A stretch of DNA of 64,000 nt, taken from contig JFMR01000036.1 of the NCBI GenBank assembly GCA_000635015.1, positions 186,001 through 250,000 of the forward strand, read 5' to 3'. Below are positions 30,053 to 40,373 of the stretch, piece by piece. Each line of letters begins with the position of its first letter. The first letter of the stretch is position 1. The notes below the pieces were generated by a model. That model did no database searches. It saw nothing but the letters and a program-made list of their open reading frames with translations, and had not been told where the DNA came from. The position numbers and the translations under genes were made by a program. The stretch is from Prochlorococcus sp. scB243_498I20. Its GTDB lineage: Bacteria; Cyanobacteriota; Cyanobacteriia; PCC-6307; Cyanobiaceae.

Positions 30053-32230
30053 GTGATTTTGAACCCCGAGTTACAAGAAAAAGGAGAAATAAAAGATTTA
30101 ATGAAGTCAAAGGATTCTTTTAGGGCTTTCCCTTTGGCGGCAATAACAGGTCATAGTTTATTGAAGTTATCTTTACTTTTGGCAGCAGTTGATCCCAGTT
30201 TAGGAGGAGTGATTATCGCTGGCGGGAGAGGTACTGGTAAATCAGTATTAGCTAGGGGTTTGCATACTTTACTCCCTCCTATAGAGGTATTAGATAATGA
30301 ATCAATACTGGAGAAACTTAATACGGGAGATAGTAATACTTCATTAAGACCTATTGGTAGGAACCTAGATCCAGATAAACCAGAGGAATGGGATATTAGT
30401 ACTAACAAATTGTTGGAGGAGGTAATTGGAAGTGATTATTTGAGTCAAATTGAAGAAATTCCGAAAAAAGTAAGAGAGGCTCCATTTATTCAAGTTCCCA
30501 TTGGCATAACTGAAGATAGGCTTGTTGGATCAATTGATGTCGCTTCATCATTAAGTACGGGGGAACAAGTTTTTCAACCTGGAATTTTAGCAGAGGCTCA
30601 TAGAGGTGTTCTTTATGTAGACGATATAAATTTATTGGATGATGGCATTGTAAATTTAATTCTTGAAGCCACAGGAAGAGAGAAAAATAATATTGAAAGA
30701 GATGGTTTAAGCCTTTCTCATCCTTGTAAGTCACTTTTAATAGCAACTTATAATCCTGAAGAAGGTGCTTTAAGAGATCATGTTTTAGATCGTTTTGCCA
30801 TCGTACTTTCCGCAGATCAATCTATTGATAATGCTCAAAGAGTTGAGATTACAAAATCCGTTTTATCGCACGCAGAAAATAATATTAAATTTTCAGAAAG
30901 ATGGTCTGAAGAATCTGATAATTTATCCACTCAATTAATTTTGGCAAGGCAATGGTTAAAGGATGTCAAGATAACAAAAGAGCAAATAACCTATTTAGTT
31001 AATGAAGCTCTTAGAGGAGGAGTAGAAGGGCATAGGTCAGAATTATTTGCAGTAAAAGTAGCAAAGGCTAATGCAGCTCTTCGAGGCGATGAGAATGTAA
31101 ATTCTGAAGATCTAAAAGTTGCAGTTAGGTTAGTTATTCTCCCACGAGCAATGCAAATTCCTCCAGAAGATGATGATATACAACCCCCCCCTCCAGAGGA
31201 TCAAAGTCCCCCCCCTCCACCTCAATCAAACAATGAAGAGTCTGAACCTGAGGCTAATGAAAATGATAATGAGCAAGACCAAGAACAAGAAGAAGATAAT
31301 TCTGATGGAGAAGAGGAATCTACTCCAGAAATACCTGAAGAATTCATATTGGATCCTGAGGCATGTATGGTTGATCCTGATTTATTGCTTTTTTCATCAG
31401 CTAAATCAAAAGCTGGAAATAGTGGAAGTAGATCAGTGATATTCAGTGATAGTAGGGGAAGGTATGTGAAACCTATAATTCCAAGAGGCAAAGTAAAAAG
31501 AATTGCAGTAGATGCGACTTTGCGAGCTGCAGCTCCTTATCAAAAATCGAGAAGATTAAGAAACCCTAATAAATCAATAGTTATTGAAGAAAATGATTTT
31601 AGGGCCAAGCTTCTTCAAAAAAAGGCGGGTGCTTTAGTCATTTTTCTTGTTGATGCTAGTGGTTCTATGGCTCTTAATAGAATGCAAAGTGCTAAAGGTG
31701 CAGTTATCAGACTTTTGACGGAGGCATATGAGAATAGAGATGAAGTTGCCCTAATTCCCTTTAGAGGTAATCAGGCAGAAGTTCTTTTGCCTCCAACAAG
31801 ATCAATAACTGCCGCGAAAAGAAGGCTGGAAACTATGCCTTGCGGAGGTGGATCGCCTTTGGCTCATGGACTAACGCAATCAGCAAAAGTAGCAAAAAAT
31901 GCTCTTTCTACTGGAGATATAGGTCAAGTTATTGTTGTTGGAATTACCGATGGAAGAGGAAATGTTCCATTAGGATTATCTTTAGGACAAAGTGAGGTTG
32001 AGGGAAAAGATAATGAAAATGTCAATTTAAAACAGGAGGTTCTAGATATCGCTGCAAAATATCCAATGCTCGGGATAAAACTCTTAGTAATTGATACAGA
32101 GAGAAAATTTATAGCAAGTGGATTTGGGAAAGAGTTGGCAGAGGCTGCTCAAGGGAAATACGTTCAATTGCCAAAAGCTACAGATAAAGCAATTGCAGCT
32201 ATGGCTTTAAATGCTATCAATGAATTCTAA
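30053..32230 (+). CDS. chlD: Magnesium chelatase ATPase subunit D (GTG start)
   Basis: 725 aa; AAA+ domain, Pro-rich/acidic linker ([14 protein letters not shown]...[16 protein letters not shown]), vWA domain [23 protein letters not shown]. Confidence 0.97.
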   Translation: MILNPELQEKGEIKDLMKSKDSFRAFPLAAITGHSLLKLSLLLAAVDPSLGGVIIAGGRGTGKSVLARGLHTLLPPIEVLDNESILEKLNTGDSNTSLRPIGRNLDPDKPEEWDISTNKLLEEVIGSDYLSQIEEIPKKVREAPFIQVPIGITEDRLVGSIDVASSLSTGEQVFQPGILAEAHRGVLYVDDINLLDDGIVNLILEATGREKNNIERDGLSLSHPCKSLLIATYNPEEGALRDHVLDRFAIVLSADQSIDNAQRVEITKSVLSHAENNIKFSERWSEESDNLSTQLILARQWLKDVKITKEQITYLVNEALRGGVEGHRSELFAVKVAKANAALRGDENVNSEDLKVAVRLVILPRAMQIPPEDDDIQPPPPEDQSPPPPPQSNNEESEPEANENDNEQDQEQEEDNSDGEEESTPEIPEEFILDPEACMVDPDLLLFSSAKSKAGNSGSRSVIFSDSRGRYVKPIIPRGKVKRIAVDATLRAAAPYQKSRRLRNPNKSIVIEENDFRAKLLQKKAGALVIFLVDASGSMALNRMQSAKGAVIRLLTEAYENRDEVALIPFRGNQAEVLLPPTRSITAAKRRLETMPCGGGSPLAHGLTQSAKVAKNALSTGDIGQVIVVGITDGRGNVPLGLSLGQSEVEGKDNENVNLKQEVLDIAAKYPMLGIKLLVIDTERKFIASGFGKELAEAAQGKYVQLPKATDKAIAAMALNAINEF

Positions 32231-32237
32231 ATATTTC

Positions 32238-33083
32238 TTACGGATAAATTTCGTTAAGGAATTTTGAAAGTCCAATCGTTAAATCTCTTATAGATTTAGT
32301 TAATTCTTTATCTCGTGTTAATTTTTCAAAATCATCGCTCATATTATCTATTTTGGTTGATATCGACCTAGCAGCATTAATTGTCAATTTAATGTCATTA
32401 AGGGTTTCTTTATCATCAATAGTGGACAAAATGTTATTTAAATGATTTGCAGCAATTGTAATTTCTTTTATAAGAGGTTCAACTCTTTGTAGTTCTTGTT
32501 TAGATAAATAAATTAATTCATCAAGATTTTCTTGTGTTCTGTCAAATTGGTCAATTGAATTAACGATGTTTTCGATTAAGTTTTCTTGATTCGTGTCTTT
32601 TAAAAGTTGACTTATTTTATTAGTTATATTTGAGAGACTTGATAGTTGTTTACCTGTGATAGTGTCTCCCTGACAAATAATTAATTTGGTATCGCATTTT
32701 TCGGATATAGGTTTAGCAATGTTTTTTGGAATTGTCTTGTCACTAGTTTCTAAAGCAACTTGTACATCTCCTCCAAGGAAAGAATTTGTAACTACTCTTG
32801 CAAATGCTGGCCTTGGAAGAATAATTTCAGGATTATTTAAAACTATTTTTGCTTTAATTGATTCATTCGTGAACAAGATATCTTCTATCGATCCAACTAA
32901 GATTCCTCTGTAAGTAACTGGAGATTTTTTTGATAAACCGCTTGCATTATTAAATTCAGCAAAGAGGTACCAATTTTTTGAAGATAATCTCACTCCTCTT
33001 AGCCAAAAAGAAAAAAATGTGAATATTAAAATTCCACCTAATAAGGAAAAACCAACTATTGAATCTCGTAAGCTTCTACGCAT
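32238..33083 (-). CDS. MlaD/MCE-domain ABC transporter substrate-binding protein
   Basis: 281 aa; N-terminal TM then NNASGLSKKSPVTYRGILVGSIEDI. Confidence 0.9.
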   Translation of the reverse strand: MRRSLRDSIVGFSLLGGILIFTFFSFWLRGVRLSSKNWYLFAEFNNASGLSKKSPVTYRGILVGSIEDILFTNESIKAKIVLNNPEIILPRPAFARVVTNSFLGGDVQVALETSDKTIPKNIAKPISEKCDTKLIICQGDTITGKQLSSLSNITNKISQLLKDTNQENLIENIVNSIDQFDRTQENLDELIYLSKQELQRVEPLIKEITIAANHLNNILSTIDDKETLNDIKLTINAARSISTKIDNMSDDFEKLTRDKELTKSIRDLTIGLSKFLNEIYP

Positions 33084-33088
33084 AATTT

Positions 33089-33874
33089 CTAAATGTCTTT
33101 CGGTTGCATTGGACCATCCAGTTTCCCATTCCTAAATTGAAATACATAGGGATCTGTACTCTTTTTAAATTCATCAATCGAGCCTGCCCATCTGAATTTG
33201 CCTCCATAAAGCATTAAAACTTTATCTGAAGTTCTTTCTATAGTACTAAGAACATGGCTAACCACAATAGATGATCCGCTAGCTTTATGATTTGTCTTAT
33301 TAATTAAATCTTCAATTCTTGATGAGGCAATGGGATCAAGTCCGGCAGTTGGTTCATCAAAAAGTAATAAAGGTTTTGACTTTGCATTAAGAGTTTGATC
33401 AGTAATTAAAGCCCTCGCGAAACTTACTCTTTTTTGCATGCCTCCACTTAATTCATTTGGAAGTTTGTTCTCAATATTAAATAATCCTACTTCAGCTAAG
33501 CACTCCCTTACTATTTCATGAATTGACTTTTTCGATAGATTTTTATTTCTTTTGAGGAGAAAACCTACATTTTCTTCAATAGTTAGAGATCCTAATAAAG
33601 CCGGGTTCTGAAAAACTAGTCTCACATCAGGAGGATTATTTTGATCTATTCTCAAATATGTTTGCTTCTCACCAAATATTCTTAATTCTCCTTTGGTAGG
33701 TAAAATTAGTCCTGCTAATATTTTTAATATAGTTGATTTACCAGAACCTGAGGGGCCAACAATCGCTAATTTCTCTCCATCATTAAGTTCAAAATTTATT
33801 TGATTGAGCACATTAACTTCTCCCCAGCTTATTGAGAGGTTTTTTGTTTCAACTGCGTGCTTTGATTTTTTCAA
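33089..33874 (-). CDS. ABC transporter ATP-binding protein (Mkl/MlaF type)
   Basis: 261 aa; Walker A GPSGSGKSTILKIL, NELSGGMQKRVSFARAL, LLLFDEPTAGLDPIAS. Confidence 0.95.
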   Translation of the reverse strand: MKKSKHAVETKNLSISWGEVNVLNQINFELNDGEKLAIVGPSGSGKSTILKILAGLILPTKGELRIFGEKQTYLRIDQNNPPDVRLVFQNPALLGSLTIEENVGFLLKRNKNLSKKSIHEIVRECLAEVGLFNIENKLPNELSGGMQKRVSFARALITDQTLNAKSKPLLLFDEPTAGLDPIASSRIEDLINKTNHKASGSSIVVSHVLSTIERTSDKVLMLYGGKFRWAGSIDEFKKSTDPYVFQFRNGKLDGPMQPKDI

Positions 33875-34005
33875 AACTTATATAAAAAACATCTATATTT
33901 TTCATTTTGCCTATTTTTAGAAATAAAAAAAGGATGTATGAATTTGATTTATAATGACCTTATTATAGTCTTTAAATTTGAGAAAAATAATTTAAGAGGT
34001 TTTTA

Positions 34006-35391
34006 ATGAATAAGCGTAAAAAAAGGGTGAAAAGGTACTATAAAAACTTTAAAAAGACAAATTTTGGCTTGTTAAACAAAATCTTAAGAATTTTGAGTTG
34101 GCTTTTGCCAGGACTAGTAATAAAAAGATGGATGCTTACATCTGCGATAGGATTTTTGACTACATTATTAGGCTTGGTAATTTGGACAAATTTAAGACCG
34201 CTCTATTGGCTTATCGAAATCTTTTTTGGGGTAATGACAGGTCTAACACGAATTTTGCCTATTTCATTAATGGGACCATTGATTTTTGTTATAGGACTAT
34301 TATTAATCGGGATTGGACAAAACAGAAGCATTAATTCTATTCAAAAAGCGCTTGTTCCAGAAAAAAACACATTTTTAGTTGATGCATTAAGAGTTAAAAG
34401 TAAATTAAACAGAGGTCCAAATATTGTTGCAATTGGAGGAGGGACAGGTTTATCTACTTTACTGAAAGGCTTAAAAAATTACAGTAGTAATATTACAGCA
34501 ATCGTAACTGTATCAGATGATGGTGGAAGTAGTGGAATTCTCAGAAAACAATTAGGGGTGCAACCTCCAGGAGATATTAGAAATTGTTTGGCAGCCTTAT
34601 CAAACGAAGAACCTACTTTAACTAGATTATTTCAGTACAGATTTTCAGGGGGAAGCGGTCTGGAAGGTCATAGTTTTGGAAATCTATTCTTGTCAGCTTT
34701 AACAACAATTACAGGTAGTTTAGAAAAAGCAGTTCAAGCCTCTAGTAAGGTTTTGGCGGTGCAAGGTCAAGTTTTACCTGCAACAAATATTGATGTTATG
34801 TTGTGGGCCGAATTAGAAGATGGGGAAAAAATTTTTGGTGAAAGTAAAATCAGTAAATCTAAAAAATTAATTTCAAGGATTGGTTACCTACCAGAAAATC
34901 CTTCAGCTCTTCCGAGTGCTCTTGAAGCTATAAAAGAAGCTGATTTAATTGTTCTTGGCCCAGGTAGTCTATACACTTCTTTATTGCCTAATTTGTTAGT
35001 ACCAGAGATAGTGGATGCCTTATTGCAAAGTAATGCTCCTAAAATTTATATAAGTAATTTGATGACTCAGCCTGGAGAAACAGATGGACTTGATGTCTAT
35101 CAACATATCAAAGCAATAGAAAAACAACTATCAAATTTTGGAGTTAATGCTCGAATTTTTAACTCAATCTTATCTCAGATTCAATTTGAAAAGTCTCCAT
35201 TAGTAGACTATTACGAAAGTAGAGGGGCAGAGCCTGTCCAATGCAATAAAGAAAAATTATTATCTGAGGGTTATTATGTTTTGCAAGCACCATTATATTC
35301 AAAGAGAATAACTCCAACTCTTAGACATGATCCAAGGAGATTAGCGAGAGCAGTTATGTTTATTTACCGCAAATTAAAAAAATTAAATTAA
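34006..35391 (+). CDS. YvcK/CofD-like gluconeogenesis factor family protein with N-terminal membrane segments
   Basis: 461 aa; [63 protein letters not shown]. Confidence 0.94.
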   Translation: MNKRKKRVKRYYKNFKKTNFGLLNKILRILSWLLPGLVIKRWMLTSAIGFLTTLLGLVIWTNLRPLYWLIEIFFGVMTGLTRILPISLMGPLIFVIGLLLIGIGQNRSINSIQKALVPEKNTFLVDALRVKSKLNRGPNIVAIGGGTGLSTLLKGLKNYSSNITAIVTVSDDGGSSGILRKQLGVQPPGDIRNCLAALSNEEPTLTRLFQYRFSGGSGLEGHSFGNLFLSALTTITGSLEKAVQASSKVLAVQGQVLPATNIDVMLWAELEDGEKIFGESKISKSKKLISRIGYLPENPSALPSALEAIKEADLIVLGPGSLYTSLLPNLLVPEIVDALLQSNAPKIYISNLMTQPGETDGLDVYQHIKAIEKQLSNFGVNARIFNSILSQIQFEKSPLVDYYESRGAEPVQCNKEKLLSEGYYVLQAPLYSKRITPTLRHDPRRLARAVMFIYRKLKKLN

Positions 35392-35918
35392 TAAGCATCT
35401 TGAAGTTCATAGAAATCTGGCTGAATATAATCTTTTCGCAATGGCCAACCTCTCCAATCTTCAGGCATTAAAAGTCTTTTGGGATTGGGATGATCAATAA
35501 AATTTATTCCATACATATCAAAAGTTTCTCTTTCTTGCCAATCACTTCCTTTAAAAATTTTATACAAACTAGGGATTGATAAATCAGAATCTCTTTTTAA
35601 GAAAACTTTTAATCTAACTTCCTTAATTTTTTCGATTTTTTGTAAATCATCAACAGTTATAAAATGGTAGAAACTAACAAGATTTTTGCCTGGTCCCTCA
35701 TCATATCCTCCTTGACATTGGAGATAATTGAAACCGTAATTTTTCAATGCAGATACTGCTTCATATAATTTGCTAGGTTCCACAGAAATGTTTTCAATTC
35801 CTAAGTGATCTTCAGACAAAGATTGATTTGGAATTCCATCTTTAGACAAAGAATGGCTTATAAACCCTTCTTTTTTTATGGAACTATCTGTGGATGTGGC
35901 AATACCGTCTTTTTCCAT
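35388..35918 (-). CDS. ndhJ: NAD(P)H-quinone oxidoreductase subunit J
   Basis: 176 aa; [39 protein letters not shown]. Confidence 0.97.
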   Translation of the reverse strand: MEKDGIATSTDSSIKKEGFISHSLSKDGIPNQSLSEDHLGIENISVEPSKLYEAVSALKNYGFNYLQCQGGYDEGPGKNLVSFYHFITVDDLQKIEKIKEVRLKVFLKRDSDLSIPSLYKIFKGSDWQERETFDMYGINFIDHPNPKRLLMPEDWRGWPLRKDYIQPDFYELQDAY

Positions 35919-36643
35919 TAATCTTCTTCAGAATTAATAATTTCAGTTTTTTCAGGTAATTCGGTTATTTTTTCTTTTTTGGAGGACGGTATCACCTCAG
36001 CTGAAGTTTTGCTTAGATATTCACCTGTATTTTCTGAGAAAACGAGATTCATTTCGTGATCAGATGTAATGTATCTGTGGGTTTGTTCTGTTTTTGTGCG
36101 CTCTAAAATTGATTCGTTACCAACTTTTTTTCTTAATTTAATTACAGCATCAAAAATTGCTTCTGGCCTTGGGGGACATCCTGGAAGGTATAAATCAACT
36201 GGTATCAATTTATCAACGCCTCTTACAGCAGTTGTAGAATCTGCACTGAACATTCCCCCTGTGATTGTGCAAGCTCCCATAGCGATCACATACTTTGGCT
36301 CAGGCATCTGCTCATAAAGTCTTACTAGCGCGGGAGCCATTTTCATTGTTACTGTTCCTGCAACTATTAGTAAATCTGCTTGTCTAGGAGAGCTTCTAGG
36401 AACTAATCCAAATCTATCAAAATCAAATCTTGATCCAATTAAAGCAGCAAATTCTATAAAACAACAAGCTGTTCCATAAAGGAGGGGCCATAGACTACTT
36501 AACCTAGCCCAATTATGAAGATCGTCTAAACTTGTCAAAATAATGTTTTCGCTTAAATCTGTAGTAACCTGAGGTGCTCCAAGAGGATTACAAGTTCCTT
36601 CTCGGATTTCTCTAATTGCTTTTGGGGATAATTGTGGATTCAA
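35918..36643 (-). CDS. ndhK: NAD(P)H-quinone oxidoreductase subunit K
   Basis: 241 aa; [57 protein letters not shown]. Confidence 0.98.
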   Translation of the reverse strand: MNPQLSPKAIREIREGTCNPLGAPQVTTDLSENIILTSLDDLHNWARLSSLWPLLYGTACCFIEFAALIGSRFDFDRFGLVPRSSPRQADLLIVAGTVTMKMAPALVRLYEQMPEPKYVIAMGACTITGGMFSADSTTAVRGVDKLIPVDLYLPGCPPRPEAIFDAVIKLRKKVGNESILERTKTEQTHRYITSDHEMNLVFSENTGEYLSKTSAEVIPSSKKEKITELPEKTEIINSEED

Positions 36644-36647
36644 TTTT

Positions 36648-37010
36648 TTAACTCCATTCTAAAGCACCTTTTCTCCATGCGTATGCCAGAGCGATAACAA
36701 GTATTGCAATGAAAATCAAAGCCTCAATAAAAGCTAATAAGCCTAATCTATTGAAGGCAACAGCCCAAGGATAAAGGAATACTGTCTCAACATCAAATAT
36801 AACGAAAACCAAGGCAAACATGTAATAACGGATATTAAATTGAATCCAGGCTCCTCCTATAGGCTCCATTCCTGATTCGTAGGTAAGTTTTCTTTCCCCT
36901 GTTCTCCCTTTTGGAGCAACGATGAGATTAGTAACTAGAGCTAAAACTGGTACAGCTGCGGCAATTAGAAGGAATCCTAAAAAATATTCATAGCCAGTTA
37001 ATAAAAACAT
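36648..37010 (-). CDS. ndhC: NAD(P)H-quinone oxidoreductase subunit 3
   Basis: 120 aa; [42 protein letters not shown]. Confidence 0.98.
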   Translation of the reverse strand: MFLLTGYEYFLGFLLIAAAVPVLALVTNLIVAPKGRTGERKLTYESGMEPIGGAWIQFNIRYYMFALVFVIFDVETVFLYPWAVAFNRLGLLAFIEALIFIAILVIALAYAWRKGALEWS

Positions 37011-37087
37011 CTTAAAAAATTAATTTTGAATAAAAGTCGCTTAATTAAGCAAAATCTTTTAAAGTTCTTAAAGAACAATAATAAACC

Positions 37088-37516
37088 GTGAGAGAAAACA
37101 TTCAACCAGCCTCTGAGGAAAACAAAATAGTCGAAGGTCTTGAGAAAGAAAAACTTTCCGAAAACTCCCCAGGAGTTAATGTTGAACAACCCGATCTTAA
37201 TCTAGAACAAAATAGATTCGAATGTAGAAGTTGTGGATATATTTATGATCCGTCTGAAGGAAATAAAAAATTAAATATACCTAAAAATACGCCTTTCTCA
37301 GAGTTGGATGGAAATATCTTCGCTTGTCCCGTTTGTCGAGCTGGTAAAAATTTTTATAAGGATATAGGTCCTAAATCAAAACCTAGTGGTTTTGAAGAAA
37401 ATTTAGTTTATGGGTTTGGTTTTAATAGTTTACCTCCTGGACAAAAAAATATATTGATTTTTGGAGGACTAGCGTTTGCTGCTGCTATGTTCCTTTCTTT
37501 GTACTCTTTGCATTAA
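37088..37516 (+). CDS. rub: Membrane-anchored rubredoxin (GTG start)
   Basis: 142 aa; [15 protein letters not shown]...[13 protein letters not shown] plus C-terminal TM; precedes ycf48 and psbEFLJ. Confidence 0.95.
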   Translation: MRENIQPASEENKIVEGLEKEKLSENSPGVNVEQPDLNLEQNRFECRSCGYIYDPSEGNKKLNIPKNTPFSELDGNIFACPVCRAGKNFYKDIGPKSKPSGFEENLVYGFGFNSLPPGQKNILIFGGLAFAAAMFLSLYSLH

Positions 37517-37539
37517 TATATAAAAATGAAAATATACAA

Positions 37540-38556
37540 ATGAAAAAAATTATTACTAGCATTCCCAATCTTCTTTTATCTATTATTCTTTGTTTTGTAT
37601 TGAGCAGTTGTTCATCTACTGGAGTAAAGACGAGTGATAGCAGCCCTTGGAAAACTATTCAGTTTGAGGACCAGGCTAATGCTTTAGATGTTGATTTTAT
37701 AGATGATAAAAATGGATTTTTAGTTGGTTCTAATAGACTCATTATGGAATCTAATGACGGAGGAGAAACTTGGGAGAAAAGAAATTTAGATTTACCAAGT
37801 GAAGAGAACTTTCGTCTCCTAGATATTGATTTTAAAGGTGAAGAGGGATGGTTAATAGGTCAGCCTTCATTAGTTATGCATACACTTGATGCAGGAAAGA
37901 ATTGGACACGTTTATCTCTAGGTAACAAATTACCGGGCCAACCATTTCTAATAACAACTGTGGATAATGGTGTTGCAGAATTGGCTACCACTGCAGGTGC
38001 TATCTATGAAACCTCAGATAGTGGTGAATCATGGAATGCAAAAGTTGTAGATGCATCTGGTTCTGGTGGTGTAAGAGACTTAAGAAGAACTAATAAAGGA
38101 GATTATGTGAGTGTAAGTAGTCTAGGTAATTTCTTTTCTACTTTAGAAAAGGATAGTGACTCATGGATAGCTCATCAAAGAGCCAGTAGCAAAAGAGTTC
38201 AAAGCATTGGTTTTAATCCAGAAGGAAGTTTATGGATGCTTTCTAGAGGAGCAGAAATTAGATTTAATGAAGATACTAATGACCTAGAAAATTGGTCAAA
38301 GCCTATCATACCAATTCTCAATGGATACAATTATTTAGACATGGGATGGGATCCAAATGGTGATATATGGGCTGGTGGAGGTAATGGAACTTTAATAGTA
38401 AGTAAAGATCAGGGTAAAACTTGGAATAAAGATCCTATTGCTTCTGAATTACCAACAAACTACATTAAAATAGTTTTTCTTGATAAGGAGGCTTTAGATA
38501 ATCAAAAAGGATTTGTACTTGGCGAACGTGGTTATATCCTTAAATGGAATAGCTAA
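37540..38556 (+). CDS. ycf48: Photosystem II assembly factor Ycf48-like
   Basis: 338 aa lipoprotein (LSSCSS), BNR-type repeats ([31 protein letters not shown]). Confidence 0.95.
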   Translation: MKKIITSIPNLLLSIILCFVLSSCSSTGVKTSDSSPWKTIQFEDQANALDVDFIDDKNGFLVGSNRLIMESNDGGETWEKRNLDLPSEENFRLLDIDFKGEEGWLIGQPSLVMHTLDAGKNWTRLSLGNKLPGQPFLITTVDNGVAELATTAGAIYETSDSGESWNAKVVDASGSGGVRDLRRTNKGDYVSVSSLGNFFSTLEKDSDSWIAHQRASSKRVQSIGFNPEGSLWMLSRGAEIRFNEDTNDLENWSKPIIPILNGYNYLDMGWDPNGDIWAGGGNGTLIVSKDQGKTWNKDPIASELPTNYIKIVFLDKEALDNQKGFVLGERGYILKWNS

Positions 38557-38692
38557 TCTTTAATAACTTGATTTAAAAGTAAAAAAAAAATTAATTTTTG
38601 AAAGATTTAGCAACTATCTGTAACCAACCTGTTAATTTCTTCGCGAAGTTATGATTTTACACTGTAAGATCATAGGGTAAACATTTGTGATT

Positions 38693-38941
38693 ATGGCCGC
38701 AGGTTCAACGGGTGAACGCCCATTCTTTGAAATAATCACCAGTATTAGATACTGGATTATTCATGCAGTAACATTACCAGCTATCTTTATAGCAGGCTTC
38801 TTATTTGTATATACAGGCTTAGCCTACGATGCTTTCGGAACTCCTCGTCCAGATAGTTATTTCCAATCATCTGAATCTAAAGCACCTGTCGTAACACAAA
38901 GATATGAAGCTAAATCTCAACTAGATTTAAGAACAAAATAA
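38693..38941 (+). CDS. psbE: Cytochrome b559 alpha subunit
   Basis: [57 protein letters not shown]. Confidence 0.99.
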
Positions 38942-38943
38942 CA

Positions 38944-39090
38944 ATGACTAATTCTCAAGCTCCAATGCAGGCTGCGGAAGTCCGCGTTTATCCTATATTT
39001 ACTGTCCGTTGGCTAGCAGTTCACGCTCTAGCTATTCCATCAGTATTCTTTTTAGGTTCTATTGCTGCTATGCAATTCGTAGCCCGATAA
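38944..39090 (+). CDS. psbF: Cytochrome b559 beta subunit (absent from ORF track)
   Basis: [48 protein letters not shown]. Confidence 0.98.
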
Positions 39091-39101
39091 ATTTAACTAT
39101 C

Positions 39102-39221
39102 ATGCAAGTAAACGAAAATCCTAACAAAGTTCCAGTTGAACTTAATCGTACAAGCCTTTATTTAGGCTTATTATCAGTTTTTGTATTGGGAATATTATTT
39201 TCCAGTTACTTTTTCAATTAA
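39102..39221 (+). CDS. psbL: Photosystem II protein L (true start inside the 39009-39221 ORF)
   Basis: [39 protein letters not shown]. Confidence 0.98.
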
Positions 39222-39230
39222 ATTAAAATC

Positions 39231-39428
39231 ATGAGTAAATTAAAAGGACCTGATGGAAGAATTCCAGATAGACTTCCCGACGGTAGACCAGCAGTTGCAT
39301 GGGAAAGAAGATGGACTGAAGGAACTCTTCCTCTATGGCTTGTTGCTACAGCAGGTGGTATAGCAGTTATCTTTGTTTTAGGAATATTCTTCTATGGTTC
39401 ATACCAAGGTGTTGGAGCTGGAGGCTAA
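39231..39428 (+). CDS. psbJ: Photosystem II protein J
   Basis: 65 aa; [56 protein letters not shown]. Confidence 0.97.
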   Translation: MSKLKGPDGRIPDRLPDGRPAVAWERRWTEGTLPLWLVATAGGIAVIFVLGIFFYGSYQGVGAGG

Positions 39429-39469
39429 AATCCCTACCTTGACCTTATAATCACCAATATCAAATAAGC

Positions 39470-40363
39470 TTAATAAGAATCAGTAAATATCCTTAGTTTC
39501 TCTTTTGTGGAACTAGGGATATTTTCTTTTTGGGTTATCAATCCATCTTTTAATGAAAAGTGAGACTTACTTTTTGGCCTTTCTTTTTCAATTAATTTAG
39601 CTACTTCAAATATTATTTTATTAGCCACTTCAGTATTTGATCTCAGATTATCCAAAACCATCTCGACAGAAACTTCTTGATGAGTTTGATGCCAGCAATC
39701 ATAATCAGTAACCATAGATAAGGAGGAGTAAGCTATTTCAGCTTCTTTAGCTAATCTTGCTTCTGTGTGGTTCGTCATTCCAATTATTGAACATCCCCAA
39801 CTCCTATATAAATTAGATTCTGCTCTAGTTGAGAAAGCGGGGCCTTCCATTGCTAGATAGGTACCCCCTCTATGTAATTGTCTACCGCCAGGAATATTTT
39901 TTTCTCCGATTTCACTTAATATACGTGATAAATTTGTGCAGAAGGGATCTCCCATAGTTACGTGAGCAACAGCTCCCTCGTTAAAGAAGGTTGCAGGTCT
40001 ATTTTTTGTGCGGTCTATAAATTGATCTGGAACCACTATATCAAGTGGCCTTATCTGTTCTTGTAATGAACCAACTGCTGATGGAGCAATAATCCATCTT
40101 ACTCCAATTGATCTTAGAGCCCAAATATTAGCTTTGTAAGGAATTTCAGAAGGATTTAAACTATGTGTTCTGCCATGTCTAGGAATAAATGCTATCTCTA
40201 GGTTTCCAAGATTATATACTTTTATTGAATCAGAAGGTTTACCATAGGGAGTATTGATTTCTAGTTCTCTTAAGTACTTTATTTGATCCATTGAATAAAA
40301 TCCACTTCCACCAATCACTCCTAATCTTGATTTTTCAATTGGTAATAAATGTTCTTTATTCAT
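39470..40363 (-). CDS. mtnP: S-methyl-5'-thioadenosine phosphorylase
   Basis: 297 aa; LGVIGGSGFYSM, IPRHGRTHSLNPSEIPYKANIWAL, GTYLAMEGPAFSTRAES, GMTNHTEARLAKEAEIAY. Confidence 0.96.
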   Translation of the reverse strand: MNKEHLLPIEKSRLGVIGGSGFYSMDQIKYLRELEINTPYGKPSDSIKVYNLGNLEIAFIPRHGRTHSLNPSEIPYKANIWALRSIGVRWIIAPSAVGSLQEQIRPLDIVVPDQFIDRTKNRPATFFNEGAVAHVTMGDPFCTNLSRILSEIGEKNIPGGRQLHRGGTYLAMEGPAFSTRAESNLYRSWGCSIIGMTNHTEARLAKEAEIAYSSLSMVTDYDCWHQTHQEVSVEMVLDNLRSNTEVANKIIFEVAKLIEKERPKSKSHFSLKDGLITQKENIPSSTKEKLRIFTDSY

Positions 40364-40373
40364 AGTGTTGTAA

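Noticed and set aside
31222-31491. Minus-strand 89-aa ORF (and + frame 31170-31439) inside chlD
   Set aside because: Both fall in the repetitive Pro/acidic linker of chlD; low-complexity composition and no start context make them shadows.
39009-39101. N-terminal extension of the psbL ORF overlapping psbF
   Set aside because: psbF occupies this region in another frame; PsbL starts at MQVNENPNK (39102).
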